Assembly (NCBI GenBank): GCA_036365515.1
Contig: CM070873.1
Location: 25,526,585 to 25,590,584 of the forward strand
Length of the DNA stretch: 64,000 nucleotides
Reading direction: 5' to 3'
From: Torymus aiolomorphi
Lineage: Eukaryota > Arthropoda > Insecta > Hymenoptera > Torymidae
The position numbers and the translations under genes are program-made. Positions 49,070 through 61,780 of the stretch are shown piece by piece. Below the pieces are notes generated by a model. It was not told the origin of the DNA and did no database searches. It saw nothing but the letters and a program-made list of their open reading frames with translations. How positions within the stretch are numbered: the stretch's first letter is position 1; each line of letters starts with the position of its first letter.

Positions 49070-49610
49070 CTTCCCACCAGTCAGTAATTTTTCACTATCC
49101 CATTTACATAGACTTAATCATCAATATTTCACTGATGTTCCAGCGAACAAAAGCCGATAAGCCCGACGAAGTTCGCGAAAAAATCCAGGCGAAAGCACTC
49201 GCATTTTTCTCCGAAAATCCTCCTCCTTTCTCTCTCCAAAAAATAATAATAATAACAGCGTTCGCGTAAAATTCAGCGCCAACCAAACGCGACCCAATTC
49301 AGGGAAAAAAGAGCCTTAAAATGCAAAGACGCAGATCTAAGAAAGACAGCCGCGCTCGCGCGCGAGGGTAAGTGCATTACTTACTCCGACAAGTGCGTAA
49401 AACGGCACGTGTGCAGTGCGCGCGCTGCATCTACATATTGATTTCGCGAACGCGAAAGGAAGAGAAGAATAAAAGGCCTCGGCTTCTTTTCTCGCGGAAT
49501 AAGACTCGGTGGGATGGTGGCATTGTGCGGAGGGTTGATGAAGTCGAATTACGGGATGTGGAAATGTTGGCGCGAGTTGCATTTACTTTGTAGTTTTTAT
49601 GTTAGAAAGG
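49070..49610. other. GC-rich island 14 with C-to-G skew switch near 49.37 kb
   Basis: The left is CGCTTCCCACCAG and AATCCTCCTCCTTTC; the centre is GCGCTCGCGCGCGAGGG; the right is GGTGGGATGGTGGCATTGTG. Confidence 0.6.
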
Positions 49611-51380
49611 GAAATTGATGATTTTTTACCGGAAAAAGTACATAACAAAATTTCAAAGTAGTCGGAAAAATATTTTTGTTAGGCGCACCTTTCGCAACTA
49701 TAATTTTTCGCGTTCTTTGTAACTTAAAACATGTCAAATAAAAGGCTGAAACATTTTTGAGTATGAATTCTCATTTTTTAAAATGGACAATAGTGACCGT
49801 ACGTCAAACGTAAATCGAGAAAGTGTTGCAAATGAAGTTTAAAAATTGCTAATAAAATACAGAACATACACTGGAAAATAAAAAAAAAATCCGTACCTTG
49901 CAATGTGTACGATATTTTAAGCATTTTACGCTCGACTTTGAGCTAGTGTACCTTTTGATCGAATAAATATTTTTTAGTTCTAAAAAGTAAAAAATGGTCG
50001 TTATTCCAGTTTTATTTACACTTTGAAAGCTTTATGGACGAGTGTGCGATACTTCTTCACGGAATGATTTACGTTCGACATAAGGTTATTTTTAAACCTT
50101 TTTTAAAAGTAAGATTCATTATCAATCGTTTGAAATTTTTCTAGTCCACTGTAAGACATCAAAAGGGAAACAATCAATCACGAAAGATGTGGCTTAAAAT
50201 ACATTTTCGACTTATTGGGACACCGAAATCATAATTTTTTTTTTAATTTTGTCATTTGTGCATGTGTCTAACATATACACTTTGTTCAGGAAAGCGCGTA
50301 TTTACTTTTAATCTTAATATTATTAATTTATTTTTGTTTTATTTTCTTACATATTAAGTTATTTTAAAAAATGTTGTATTATTTTGATAAATTAAATTGA
50401 TTTTTTCATGTTATAGAAGTATCGATTACTGGCAAATGTCTTATAGTTAAAAAATGTCATTATTTAATGATATAGTGAACGTTAAAATGCACATTGACCA
50501 TGATGTAATTTCTTTACATCGTCATTAAATTAGTCATTAATTGACTAAGCAATTTTAATATTCTAAAGGAAATTACATAGTTCTTAGTATTTAATTAAAT
50601 ACTTAACCTTAAACATCTGAGTGAACGTATTTTTATTTCGTACTGCTAAATATAGTATCACTAATAGTTCTAAAAATTAGAGGTCAGTGAAAGTACTTTA
50701 ATTTACACGGAACAATTTTGCAGAATAATCTCATTAAAAGTTAAGTTTTATTGAAACGCAGTAAAGTTAACTCTCGTTTCGAACAAGAAATTTTAATTTT
50801 CTAATTTAGTTGCTCGAAGTTGAAGTAAATTACTTACACATTTTCCGCTGTAAAGTGGCTACATTACAATCAAGTTGTCATTTCTGTCAAAAAAAATTTT
50901 CTTACTCACCACTTTATTCGGTGGAATAGTAGCAATATTTTATAATAAATTATAGCATTCAATATAGTGCACCATTATTACTCAATACGTACTTATTTTG
51001 CAAATATGTAATATTAAATTAGCAAATTATTATCATTAACATTAAATTGTGTAGTTCGATTAGAATCATTATATTTCCACTGGGCTTCGTTTTCATGGCT
51101 TTAATTGTGTTGAACTTATCTAGAATAATTCCTAATAATAACATACAGCTATTTTGTTCAATTTTTAAAATAACAAAATCAACCACATAAAACCGTAATT
51201 GTTTCTAAAAAGAATGTAAAAGTCATTAGCAGTTTCTGACAATATTTTTCCATTTATCAGCGTTTACCAGTTATCCTGAATTCTCTTAAAATAACATCGA
51301 AACAAACAGTATTTTGCTCATAAACTTTTCCTCAATTCCGAATGGTTACCGATAACTATAAAGAACCTTATATAATTCCC
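49611..51380. other. AT-rich intergenic, longest island-free gap in the 46-56 kb series
   Basis: No gene recognised. TTTACACGGAACAATTTTGC (near 50702) weakly recalls the TIR of the MITE at 11.2 kb, but no partner end was found. Confidence 0.4.
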
Positions 51381-52300
51381 AAATCACTTCTCTCTCCATA
51401 CACACTGGTAATTTTTCCTCTCAAATAAAACACCTCCATTTTCCCAAAAGTCGTCAACCCGCTCTTCCACCGAAACCTTTTTACGACTCTCCATAAAAGC
51501 GTGCGTCGCGCCTGCATCCAAACTTGGTCGGCTATTGCCACCAGCTCTTGCCACCAGCCGTCGCTAATACACGCCCCCTCTGGGCAATAAAAATTTTACG
51601 CAAATCATGGGCAGGCCGCCGCGGAGCTCTGCGTCTCGAGAGGACAAAAAGTAGTCCGAGAGCGCGCACAATGGGACCCCGACACCCTCGTCTCCGCGCT
51701 GAGTAATTTCTGACAAATTCGCGCGCTACCTGCGCGCTATAGCTCAAAATCTCATTTGTCCTGCGTGCGCGCAGGGCCCTCTCTCTCTGTGTATCGGTAG
51801 CGGCGGGCGGTACCAGTCGATCGGCTGGTGGTACGGCGCAGCAGCGCGCCCTGTGCGACCCATTCACCAAATTTGTTTTCGACGCGTGCGTCACGCGTAA
51901 GTTTATATGTATAGGATCTTCCCCCCTCTCTCCCTCCTCTTTGTCCGCAATTTGTCACAATGCGGAGACCGCGTCCAGCCGAGTGGCCCCGAGAGCAGCT
52001 TCTTTCTCTGTATACGACGCGCGCGAGCGTTTTTCTATCTGGCTTGTGTGTGACTTTGGAGAGCTGCTCTCGAGAGTTGGGGAGAGTGAGAGTGAGAGTG
52101 AGAGAGGAGGCTAATAGAGTTCGGCTATTGTGGATTGAGTGGAGGAGTGCGAGATGCTCGCTTGAGAAGGTTGCCTTCCTTTTTCTTCTGTCTCTAATGC
52201 GGCCATTCAAATTTGAGGAGGGCTTTCGAGATGGGGAGCGCGACTGTGAGTTCCGTCGTATGCGGGCTTTGACTTCAGGTTCTATGTAACTGTATAAATG
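51380..52300. other. GC-rich island 15 with C-to-G skew switch near 51.95 kb
   Basis: The left is C-rich (CCGCTCTTCCACCGAAACC; CTCTCTCTCTGTG at 51780-51792). The right has GAGTGA/GAGAGT repeats (52083-52107) and GGAGGAGTGCGAGATG. Minus frames of 190 and 120 codons are Arg/Ser-rich in low-complexity fashion and lack domains, so they are not called. CTCCATAAAAGCGTGCG (near 51488) is TATA-like. Confidence 0.7.
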
Positions 52301-53029
52301 TACGTTTATGACAATTTCTTTCATTTTTTTTTGTTAACTTTAAAAAGCAACTAACCTTTATACATTTCTACGTTTCTTAAAAATTTTAGTTCAATAATAG
52401 ACTGTTATTTATAATTTTATATGCACTTTCAAATTATATCTCTATATTAAATGTTTAAATGGGAAGAATTTCTTAATACCTAATTGTACCCTTTCATTCA
52501 TTCATAATTCGACTCACATATCTGTCGTCATACCATTACTTCCTTATTCTCCATTACTTTTTAATAGATGTTTGATGGATCGCGACCTTCTGACTCCTGT
52601 CTCCTCTTATTTAACCAATTATTTTGTTTACGTAACGATGGTGAAGAATTATAATAATTATAGTATAAAATACAGTTTAATAAATTATACTACAATTATA
52701 TATCTATATATACTACCATTGCAAAATCATCTGCACTAAAAAAGCAGATGACGTATTCAAAATTTATATAAGAGAAGAATAATTCAGAGGATCTGCCAAG
52801 TTATAATAAATTTAGAACCAACGCATTAATGTTTACTTTATTTTAACAACCATTTTTTTCATTATACAATATGGCTAAATAAAATCAAATGTTACATGAA
52901 AACACAAATTTTACATGTACCTGTATTTTACAATATTCAAATAACCCATGACAACAAAAAACCCTCAAAACCATTTAAGCGTCTCCTTAAAACCGCAAAT
53001 TTTTCAGGAATAATGAAACGCGCGCAAAG
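52301..53029. other. AT-rich intergenic
   Basis: No gene recognised. Confidence 0.4.
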
Positions 53030-53380
53030 AAACACTACAATACTGCAGCCTGCAGCACACAATGCACATTTCTCACCCGGGAAATTTAAATACACTTCTT
53101 TCCCCTTTGCGCGCGCATACGAATAGCCGCGATTTTTCACATTACACGTCTCTCTCTTTCTCTCCGGCTAGAAAAACCGCGAAATTAGCGCCGAAAACTG
53201 GTTGACGTGTGTGTGAGTGTGTGAGGGAACACCTGGGCCGCGTGGATCGATTGAACGGTGAACAATCAAGGAAAGAGGCGCAGGTTTTGCATGCGGGAAC
53301 GAGTGAGGGGATTTTGATTGGGTCGTTAGGGCAGTTTTTGCGGATTCTTTTTTTAGAGCGAGGGCGGTTGAATTTTGTGA
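53030..53380. other. GC-rich island 16 with C-to-G skew switch near 53.18 kb
   Basis: The left is CACCCGGGAAATTTAAA and TCTCTCTCTTTCTCTCC; the right is GTGTGTGTGAGTGTGTGAGG and GAGTGAGGGGATTTTG. Confidence 0.6.
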
Positions 53381-53639
53381 GAGAATGTCGAAAAAAAGGA
53401 GTGATTTGTAAATCACGTAGGAGAAATTTAACTCCTTTTTTAGTAGTAATTGAAGTACCAATTTATAATTTGACAATAGGAACGAATATAAACAACTCTA
53501 AATAAGTGGAAATATTTTCCGATAAATCTGGATAAACTTTGTGAGAACAGAATTCTAAAAAATTACTTTTATTTTTTATTTTAATATTAGATTTCACAAT
53601 ATTACTATGATATATTAAAATACGTTAGATATGCATTAT

Positions 53640-54190
53640 CAAACTTTACAACTGTATAACCCTCGCGTTATGTATATTGAACCGAATAAAAACAGACGCC
53701 ACCTTATTTCCCTCAATTTAAAATTCTCAGCTGAATTTCATCCTCTTTCCAAAAAAGCAAAATCCCGAAGGAGAAATTTCCTCTCAAAAGCGCGTCACGA
53801 GCCCGTCGTTCGTTAAACCGCGAGGAGCGCGGAATTCCAATCGCTCCCTTCGTATACCACACATCCAATAACACGACTACTCACCCACAGACATTAGTCT
53901 CCGACGAAAAATCGAAAAACGCGAGCCTTCCGAGATTGCCTCTTGGAAAATCTGAGATCTATGTGTGGACAAGTAAGTCGAGAAATATGACGGCGGATAA
54001 TAGGATTAGGGAGGGCTTTGAGATGATCGCAATTAGAGCTTAAAAGTTCAATTACCGCGATTATGATGATATCAAGGGTGGCTTTAGTGACGCTACGCGA
54101 AAAGTCGGGGGAAGGGCCGCGCGTCGATGTTTGGGAGCGGTTGTGGTTTTCTTTTTTCTTTTTTAATGTCGGTTGGAAGATGAATAAGGG
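53640..54190. other. GC-rich island 17 with C-to-G skew switch near 53.9 kb
   Basis: The left is CAGACGCCACCTTATTTCCC and TACTCACCCACAG; the right is ATTAGGGAGGGCTTTGAG and GTCGGGGGAAGGGCCG. Confidence 0.6.
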
Positions 54191-54590
54191 TTTTTTTGTG
54201 TAAGTTGAAATGGTACTTTTGTTACCTAAATTAATTTTATGTTGAATGTGTACCAGAATTTCATTAGTTATGCTACAATATTGCATTCATTTGAAGATTG
54301 TATGATGGATTAATGAGAATTTAAAAAGATTTTTAATGTTTATTAAAAAATCACGTTATACGATATTGCCAATCGATAAGCCCAAATAATTATACAAATA
54401 AATGCTTATTACAACTGGAGATTTGCTTGTAAGAAATGAATAAAATTTCATCGATTTCTATTTAATTTTAAAATATCGGATTAAAATAGTATCATTTTTT
54501 CTATCATCTTTTTGTATATGATAATTTTACAGCAAAAGTCTAAGTATAGAACAGTCACGGATTTTCGTGTAACATTTTCCACATACTTTG
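54190..54590. other. AT-rich intergenic
   Basis: No gene recognised. Confidence 0.4.
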
Positions 54591-55200
54591 AACAATTTGA
54601 CGCATTCCCGTCAAACATATCCCATTCTCAGACCAAAATGGTCGAACTTCGAGTAAAAATGAATTTTATCGCCCATATAATTAGGACAACGCGAACTCTC
54701 CATCGTAACACCTCGACATTCCTCCCTCGACTTTCAATCTTCGAACTGCCTGTTAAAGCACTCCGCATCTTTAACGCGAGATAAGAGGACGGGAGTCGAT
54801 AAATTTTCAGCGCCAACTTTTTTAAAGACTCTTAAAGTAGCTGCGCGCACGGCTTGCTCTTAAAACCGTAATTACAGCGACTAATTGCCCACCGCGCGTT
54901 TCGTTTGTTCGCGTTACCTGATTAACGCTTTGTTTCCCTTAATGGCGCTTTCGTGGCCGTTACTCCGTCCTCCTCCTCTCCCTCTGCGCGCGTTTAATCT
55001 GCGTTTTACGGCTTATTACGTCGAAGTTGTGTACCGGGGAATGTTTTTTAATTACGCGAGTAGTCGGGGCATAATGCACTTAAGAAGCAATTCTACTTTG
55101 GGGCTAAGAATTATTATCTTCTCGGGCAGCCTTTAAGGCTTTGCATTTGGTGGTAGCGAAGGAAGCGGTGTAATGGGGACCAACTTTTATTAAAACAATG
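54590..55200. other. GC-rich island 18 with C-to-G skew switch near 54.95 kb
   Basis: The left is CATTCCCGTCAAAC and CCTCGACATTCCTCCCTCG; the right is TAGTCGGGGCATAATG and GGTGGTAGCGAAGGAAGCGG. TAAT-type motifs (GTAATTACAG, CTAATTG, GATTAACG) cluster at 54868-54927. Confidence 0.65.
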
Positions 55201-55739
55201 TTGCTGGTTATGGCTTATTCGCAGTAGCATGTTGTAAATTATATTTGGCAAATGTACGCCAACTAGTATTAAACTAAAATACATTTTTATGAAGATAGAA
55301 GTTTCATTTACAAAACCAAAGAAAACCGTACCATTGATCTATCGGAAATAGTTTGATTTTAAATTTAATGACCTACTTTCGGTTTTACTATAAAGTCTAC
55401 ATTCTATGATTTTACGAAATCTTTATTTAAAGGAATTTTATACTAAACTTAATTTACATATTATATTTAATCAAATATACTTGTACCATCTACAAAAGAA
55501 ATGTTCTATTTAAAATGAAAATTTGCATGTAAGCTAAAATAATGAAAAAAGAAGTTTCTTGCTACAAATTACGTAGAATGTGAAAGAACTTCTTTGTATT
55601 ATTTTTCGCCTTTTATCGTGAACCTAATTTATTTTAAATTAATGTTACTTTCTTGAACCATATCTTTCGTTCGTTGGCCTACATTTACATTAAAAAGCTC
55701 TTTCCGAAAAGCACTTGTTTTATTAAAATTCGCACAAAA
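55200..55739. other. AT-rich intergenic
   Basis: No gene recognised. Confidence 0.4.
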
Positions 55740-56150
55740 ATCCCACTTACATTCCTCACTTTCCTCCGCGTAGGCGCCTCTCGAAAAATGAGCTGCCAAG
55801 CCCAAGGCACCTCCTTCGGAATTTCCCGATACGTCGAAGGGCGCACGAGGACTTTATCGGATGAGCCGCGGAGAAAATTGAAAAATGTAAAGCGGCTTGC
55901 CCCCTCTCCTCTCCTCCATTGTCGCGTTAAATATTTACGCGCGTGTTTGGCGCTGTTCGGTCGAGTGACGCGTGGGTTTCGGGTACGGAATGAAGGCGAT
56001 GATGGGTATCGGGGGAGGGCCTGAAGTTGTGTTCAGCCGGGGGCTCGAATATTTTTAGATTGTGTTTTCTTGGGATGAGAAAGGGATGTGCGGGGTTGCG
56101 AAGGAGAGGAATGGAGTGCACGTAGACGAGAATTCGATACATATTATGTA
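55740..56150. other. GC-rich island 19 with C-to-G skew switch near 55.93 kb
   Basis: The left is CCCACTTACATTCCTCAC and GCCAAGCCCAAGGCACCTCC; the right is GATGGGTATCGGGGGAGGG and GGGATGAGAAAGGGATG. Confidence 0.65.
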
Positions 56151-56177
56151 ACGTCGTGTGTTTATGATGAGGTTTTT

Positions 56178-56300
56178 ATTGCTTCCTCCTAGAGGAAGCT
56201 TTGTGATAGTAAAAAAAAAAGTTTGTGAGATAATGTCTTAGGAATGTTGTATAGAAAATTTGGAATCGAAATACACCATTTTTAGAAAATGTCCGTATGG

Positions 56301-56358
<58 letters not shown>

Positions 56359-58145
56359 CCGTATACTCTGATATCTCATGATCTACTCAACCGATTTTAA
56401 CGAGAGAGTGATCATTTTTTCAGATTTTGCTTCAACAATTGGGGTCAATATTTTATTTTTGTCAAAATCGATTTTTTTGTTTTTTATCGCCATTTTTAAA
56501 TTTTCAAAATTTTTATTTTCAATTTTTTTTATATTTAGAACAAATATTATTTATATTCGATAAACTCTCTGTATGCAGAATAAAATTTTCTACAATTTAA
56601 AAAAAAAAAAAGCCGTTAGCTATATTTCGTCATAAGTTATTCATGAAAACGTCATTTTTAGTAAATAGGTTATATTTCAAAATTAAAAAAAGATATTAAC
56701 ATGAATATTTTTTTGGTTATAAAGAATACTGAGTACTATAACTTACTAAATTTTTAGGTTTTTTTATTCATTATTTTTGGAGAAAAAAAATAATTTATAA
56801 AAAAAAGTGGTTTTTTTGTCGTTCAATAACTAGAGTAAAATTGGCTTAATCAGTTTGAAATTTTTTTTAGTGGTACATTTTGTATCACAATCGATTGAGT
56901 TCTTTGGGCAAAAGGATTGATCCATAAATTTCGGAGATATTTGAGGTTAAAATTTTTTTCACTTTTTTTTAAATCGTAATTTCTCAAGAACGGCTTTATG
57001 TATTTGAATCGGGTGGACGGCATTCGAAAGAGAATTTCAAGACCTATATTTTCTAAAAAAAATTATTTGTCTAGCTATTACGGTTCTTTTGTTATTAATA
57101 AAAACGTAAACATTGAAAAATGAAAAAAATGAATTTGGTATGTCCAACTATTGCGGGAGTAAAAATTGACTTAAGCGCTTCAAAATTCCTCGTAGAGGTG
57201 GATTTTGGATAGTTTTCGGTCGAGTTATTCGGGCAAAATGATTGGTCCTTAAATTTCAAAGATATTTAAAAAAATTTCAAGTTAATATTTTCCATAAAAT
57301 TTTCCCAATTTTTTTTAAATGTATTGAGGATGGCTCTATGTATCTGAATGTGATGGGTAGCATTTGAAAGAGAATGTTTAGGGTCATTATATAAAAAATT
57401 ATTGTGTAATTTTATATAATTTCGGCATGTCCCAAAATCATATATAATTTTATTATTATTTCTTATATATAAAACCTAAGCTCAATAAAATCAAAAATTC
57501 AACGCGCCTATAACAGTACCCCAGTGGTGGTGCGGAAAGCTGTTTAAAATGTGGTAACCCTTGGAAAACAATGTACCCTCTAAATACCCATTTTCATGCT
57601 TAAAAATGGATAACATTCAAACCTACATATACAAAAAAAATGAGTATAGAGATCTGGCATCAAGCAATTGGCATCCTTTTTTTTAAAATGTATTGAGGAT
57701 GGCTCTATGTATGAAAGAGTAAAAATAAAGTAGAACCTTCTTATTTTTTTTATATAACTTGATAGGATTTAACTTAACAGAAATATGTTAAATGGGAAAA
57801 AGTTTTATGTCAATATTATCGACAACTTTTATATTTAAAATATTTGAGGAGTTATAAATAAAATGGGCGATTTTTGGCTATAACTTGATTGGATTTGATT
57901 TTACACGAAAATGTTAAATACAAAAGTTGTGGATAATATTAAAACAAAAAATTTTACTATTTAATATTCTCGTGTAAAATCAACTCCTGACGAGTTGTTA
58001 GACTTATAAAAACGATTTTAAGCCGTTTACATCGTACAAAATAAAGTATGAAATTTTAAATATTGGAAGTAAAAATTAATTAAAGGAATCAGTAAATCAA
58101 GTTTGAGGAAGCTACGTGCCAATGAATTGGCAGCGGTTTTTTTAG
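56178..58145 (+). mobile_element. degenerate hairpin-and-microsatellite repeat element
   Basis: It opens with the hairpin GCTTCCTCCTAGAGGAAGC (56185-56203). A (GT)n tract (56302-56350) and GTCCGTATACTCTGATATCT follow, and it seems to end at GCCAATGAATTGGCAGCGG plus a T-run (about 58120-58143). Fragments of its body and tail recur at 3.5, 6.3, 9.4 and 63.9 kb. The interior has near-duplicate blocks (TTGAGGATGGCTCTATGTAT at about 57323 and 57690). A hairpin plus internal microsatellite is typical of Helentron-derived non-autonomous elements (DINE/HINE type); this assignment is inference. Confidence 0.5.
56302..56350. repeat. (GT)n microsatellite
   Basis: About 24 GT units followed by ATGTATGTCC. 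Confidence 0.97.
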
Positions 58146-58860
58146 TGGGTGTAACGTAAATTTTCACGATGAGGAATGAAAACAATATATATTTTTAAAT
58201 TTCGTTAGTAGATTGTGAAAGTGTAGAAGAAATTATATTTATTATGGAGTACTGAAATTCTGGTTTGAAGCGAATGAAATTGCTATTAATGATTTAGAAA
58301 TTTGTTGATTGGTAAACATAATAACGATTATAAAGTGGCGGTTCATTTGAGTGAATAATGTACTTGAAATCGTGTTAATTAACGAGTATTTAGTTTGTTA
58401 TTATTATATGTTAATTATTCAAAAATCTGATTAGCTTATACATTTTTTTTATTTGTACATAATAATAACAATCATATTCAATTGGATCTGAAGGCGAAAA
58501 GTAATCTGTTTTCTGAATGAATAATGATATAAAACTGTAATAAAATATTGAAACGTTGATTTAATATTGAATAAAAAGTCAAGTATCAATTTAGTGCTAT
58601 ATACTTTTTTCTGTAGTAGAATAAAAATTCATTTAATTTAATATTTTTTGCACGAAAACAAAATAAGAAAAAAGAATATACATTTTAACATACTTGTACA
58701 GTGAAAACCTGTAATTTTGTTTCTTTCGAATCACATTTTTCTAGCATAATCATCCAAGAGGTACACAAAATTTTTAAAAATTCCCTACACTTATACACAA
58801 AACAGTAAAATAATATAATCTTACACTATGCAAAAGACAGACCAATTAATCTTTATACTT
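58146..58860. other. AT-rich intergenic
   Basis: No gene recognised. Confidence 0.4.
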
Positions 58861-59720
58861 GCCACATATTTTTCGTCGATCCAGCACATTCGTTTCCACA
58901 CTGCACAAACCGAACTCCAATAACATTCTACCCCCCAAATGACAACAACAAACCGTAACTACCACTCTGTTCCACTATTCCAAAATACGACGCAGAACTG
59001 ATCTCACACGCGCGCGCGGCTGCAATCCGGCCAATTATAACCGCGTTATATTATATAATAACGCACAAAGCTTGCCAGGCCCACGGCGCAGATATATTGC
59101 CCGCGCATTACTGAATAATCATATTTCCCGTTTTAAATACAAAGCCAAACATAGGCGGGATCATCCCTGGCGATGATCGATCGGGACCGCGTTGCAGTCG
59201 CCTTTCCCTCTCGCCTCGAAGAAAAATTACGAAAACCGTGTACGTACGTATACAAGCGGAAGGAACAGGCCCGGGGGCGACGAAATAATAACGCGCGCGG
59301 CCATAAAACTCGCCGCGCTTCTCTCTCCCAGTGGAATCTTTATATTGCATTATTGCGTTAAGCACTTGCGCATACACAGCGCCGACAATGGCATTATCTC
59401 TCAATGTGTATGTATGTACGCGGAGGGGTTGGCCGGCCTGATCAAACAGCGTATGTACGGGGAGGTTTACGAGTCGTGAATGTGGATGTTTCGACTGCTC
59501 CGTTGTCTACAGACGTATGTATACGCGAAAGTTTCAAATCCCGGCGCGTGTTTGTTACGTTCTCGTGACGTGTGCGCGCCGATGTTGCACTTTCTCAAGT
59601 AATGCTGGAAATTTGAAGAGTATTCAGTGGATTTTCTAATTAGTGGATTTTTACGGGCTGTGGTGGAATGTGGGCGTGTATCTGAGCAAAAACGTGAAGG
59701 ATTATAATTAAAATAATGAA
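58860..59720. other. GC-rich island 20 with strong C-to-G skew switch near 59.25 kb
   Basis: Hand counts: 58861-58980 has 10 G and 43 C; 59581-59700 has 36 G and 13 C. The core is CpG-rich (CACACGCGCGCGCGGC; ATAACGCGCGCGGCC). Three short overlapping frames on both strands are not supported. Confidence 0.8.
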
Positions 59721-60399
59721 AGCGTTTTCACTGTGTGAATAAAGTTTGAAGTGTATTTAAGATGATTAAAGAATGATATATTGTATATGGTTGGACGTTT
59801 TGTTTTTAAAATTTCAACAAAGTATGCAAAGAAATAAACTAAAAGTATCGATCTAGAATTCTATAGACACTCATAAAAGATACTTGAGGCACGCATTATT
59901 TTACTGAGAAAATGTTAAAAAATTATACTGTTATTAATCTACAGTTTACCGATAATTTTTACTTACGTTATCTCTGTTGAAACAGAGTATACATTTATTT
60001 TATTACGAATAATTTTCTCGTGTAACTTGAAATTAATAAATCATGAAAAGTACGTTCATAACTCGGCTCGAATGAGGCCCTTGAGTATATTTTGATTCCG
60101 CACATAATGAATCGAGCTGTTTATAATGTACTACGCTTATTATTTTTTTAATAATTATTGAAATAAGTATAATTTATTACGTGAATTTATACATTTTACA
60201 AAACAAAAACACATACAAACCATTATACTTACTAATAAAAAAGAACACACGGTGATTATAAATTATCAAGACTACAGCTAAATTAATTAAAACCCGTAGT
60301 TACAAATACCAGTAAGTTTTGTATAATTCTCATATAACATTTTGACGGATATAATAAATAAGTATAACGTCAAAACAAACACGGCGCTCGATACTTCAC
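59721..60399. other. AT-rich intergenic
   Basis: No gene recognised. Confidence 0.4.
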
Positions 60400-60745
60400 C
60401 GGCCAGGGTACACAAATACCCGCGAACATAAAATCGCACCGTCATCAAACCCTACACGGAACGCCGCACGCACACACGTTTTTGCTATACGCTTTCGTCA
60501 GCCCCACACACACACACACACACGTGCAGTCGTCGTCTGCGGCGCCAGCTCGAATATCCCGTTTGATGATGCGGCGGGATCACCGAGGCAATTAGCCGCG
60601 AATCTTTTCTGCCAATATAGAAGCCCGCAAAGTTTTCAAATGCGGGTAGAGGTACAATATATGTGTGATGGCTGGGCTGGGGCTCGGGTAAACGACGGTG
60701 CGATGGGACGATAATGTTGCTGTGAATGGGGCGGTTGGTTGTTTA
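60400..60745. other. GC-rich island 21 with C-to-G skew switch near 60.56 kb
   Basis: The left is CACCGTCATCAAACCC and a (CA)n tract (60506-60522); the right is GGCTGGGCTGGGGCTCGGG and GGGGCGGTTGGTTG. Confidence 0.65.
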
Positions 60746-61349
60746 TTTATAATGTGTGAACGTTTCTATAAAGATTGTTTAGGAGCGTTTTAAATTATCG
60801 TGAAAATTAATAAAAGTGCCAAAATGTATACCGAGATAAAAAGGTTTGTAAAAATTACTATACTGTCTGATAACGCTGTCACAGACTGTGAAACCCTAAA
60901 AAATTACTTTATAAGAAATTTTGCTAGAAATATAGGAAAATTTACTATAAGTATAGTAAAATTTACTATACTTGCTTATTATATTTATTATACTTACTTA
61001 CTATATTTATTTACTTTTTTCTCTCAGTTATATAAATGTCGAATTTCCCGATTTTAGTACCCTCTTGCTGTCGTAGAATCTTACTGAATGGTTTTAAAAT
61101 GTGTAAAAATGTCTCATAATTTTCCAAAATTATTCCGAAAATCTCAAATTCTGAGACGATAGTCTATAGATTATACATCTTTAATTCTATGGACTTCCAT
61201 TGTAGTATAAAAACAATACTTAAAAGAGATAATCTATTAACAAACCTTTAAGTATCAAACTAAAATTTTGTCAAAAATAGTCAAACGACGCCTGCCAGAC
61301 ATTTTCAACTTGACTTTGACAAAACTTTGCCTATTCCTTCCAAACTAAC
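60746..61349. other. AT-rich intergenic with TTTACTATA repeats
   Basis: Between 60930 and 61010 the motif AAATTTACTATA recurs three or more times in both orientations. An 85-codon frame across it is low-complexity and is not called. Confidence 0.4.
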
Positions 61350-61780
61350 TCCATCTACGACTACATACACACACTAAACTTTCTCCCACCGAAACATCCA
61401 CAACCCTCTCAAACTGCGCGAAAACTCCGCCCCAAAGCAGGCGCCGTAAAGTAATATCCGCTCCGCGCCTTATATAGCCCGGCGTAGCTCCCGTTTTCTC
61501 CGCACATATCGCTCTCTATAAAAATTTATATATGAACACTGCGCGCTAGCTCGCTCGGCCATTATCCGCATTTATCGTCCGTGTAATCGGGCGCTGGCCG
61601 CGGGCCAACGATGTATGGACAAGGATGCAGCCCCGACGCGTCTTTTAATGATCCGTTTGAGCTACTCGGCGTGCGGAGATCAGAGTTATAAGCGCTCGAG
61701 ATGGCCTGTAAGGAATATCTTTGTGTTGACTTGTAGTATTATTAGAGGGTAGAGTGCAGAAATGTTTGTGTGCATGGGTA
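61350..61780. other. GC-rich island 22 with C-to-G skew switch near 61.6 kb
   Basis: The left is CTCCCACCGAAACATCCAC and CCGCCCCAAAGC; the right is GAGATGGCCTGTAAGG and GGGTAGAGTGCAG. A TATA-like TATAAAAAT lies at 61517-61525 in GCTCTCTATAAAAATTTATA, on the plus strand, as in island 11. Confidence 0.65.

Noticed and set aside
51752..52324. 190-codon minus-strand ORF
   Set aside because: It is Arg/Ser-rich low complexity in a GC-rich island where stops are rare. A second unrelated frame overlaps it and no family is recognisable.
60930..61010. TTTACTATA repeats as a regulatory array
   Set aside because: Short, AT-only and consistent with low-complexity sequence.
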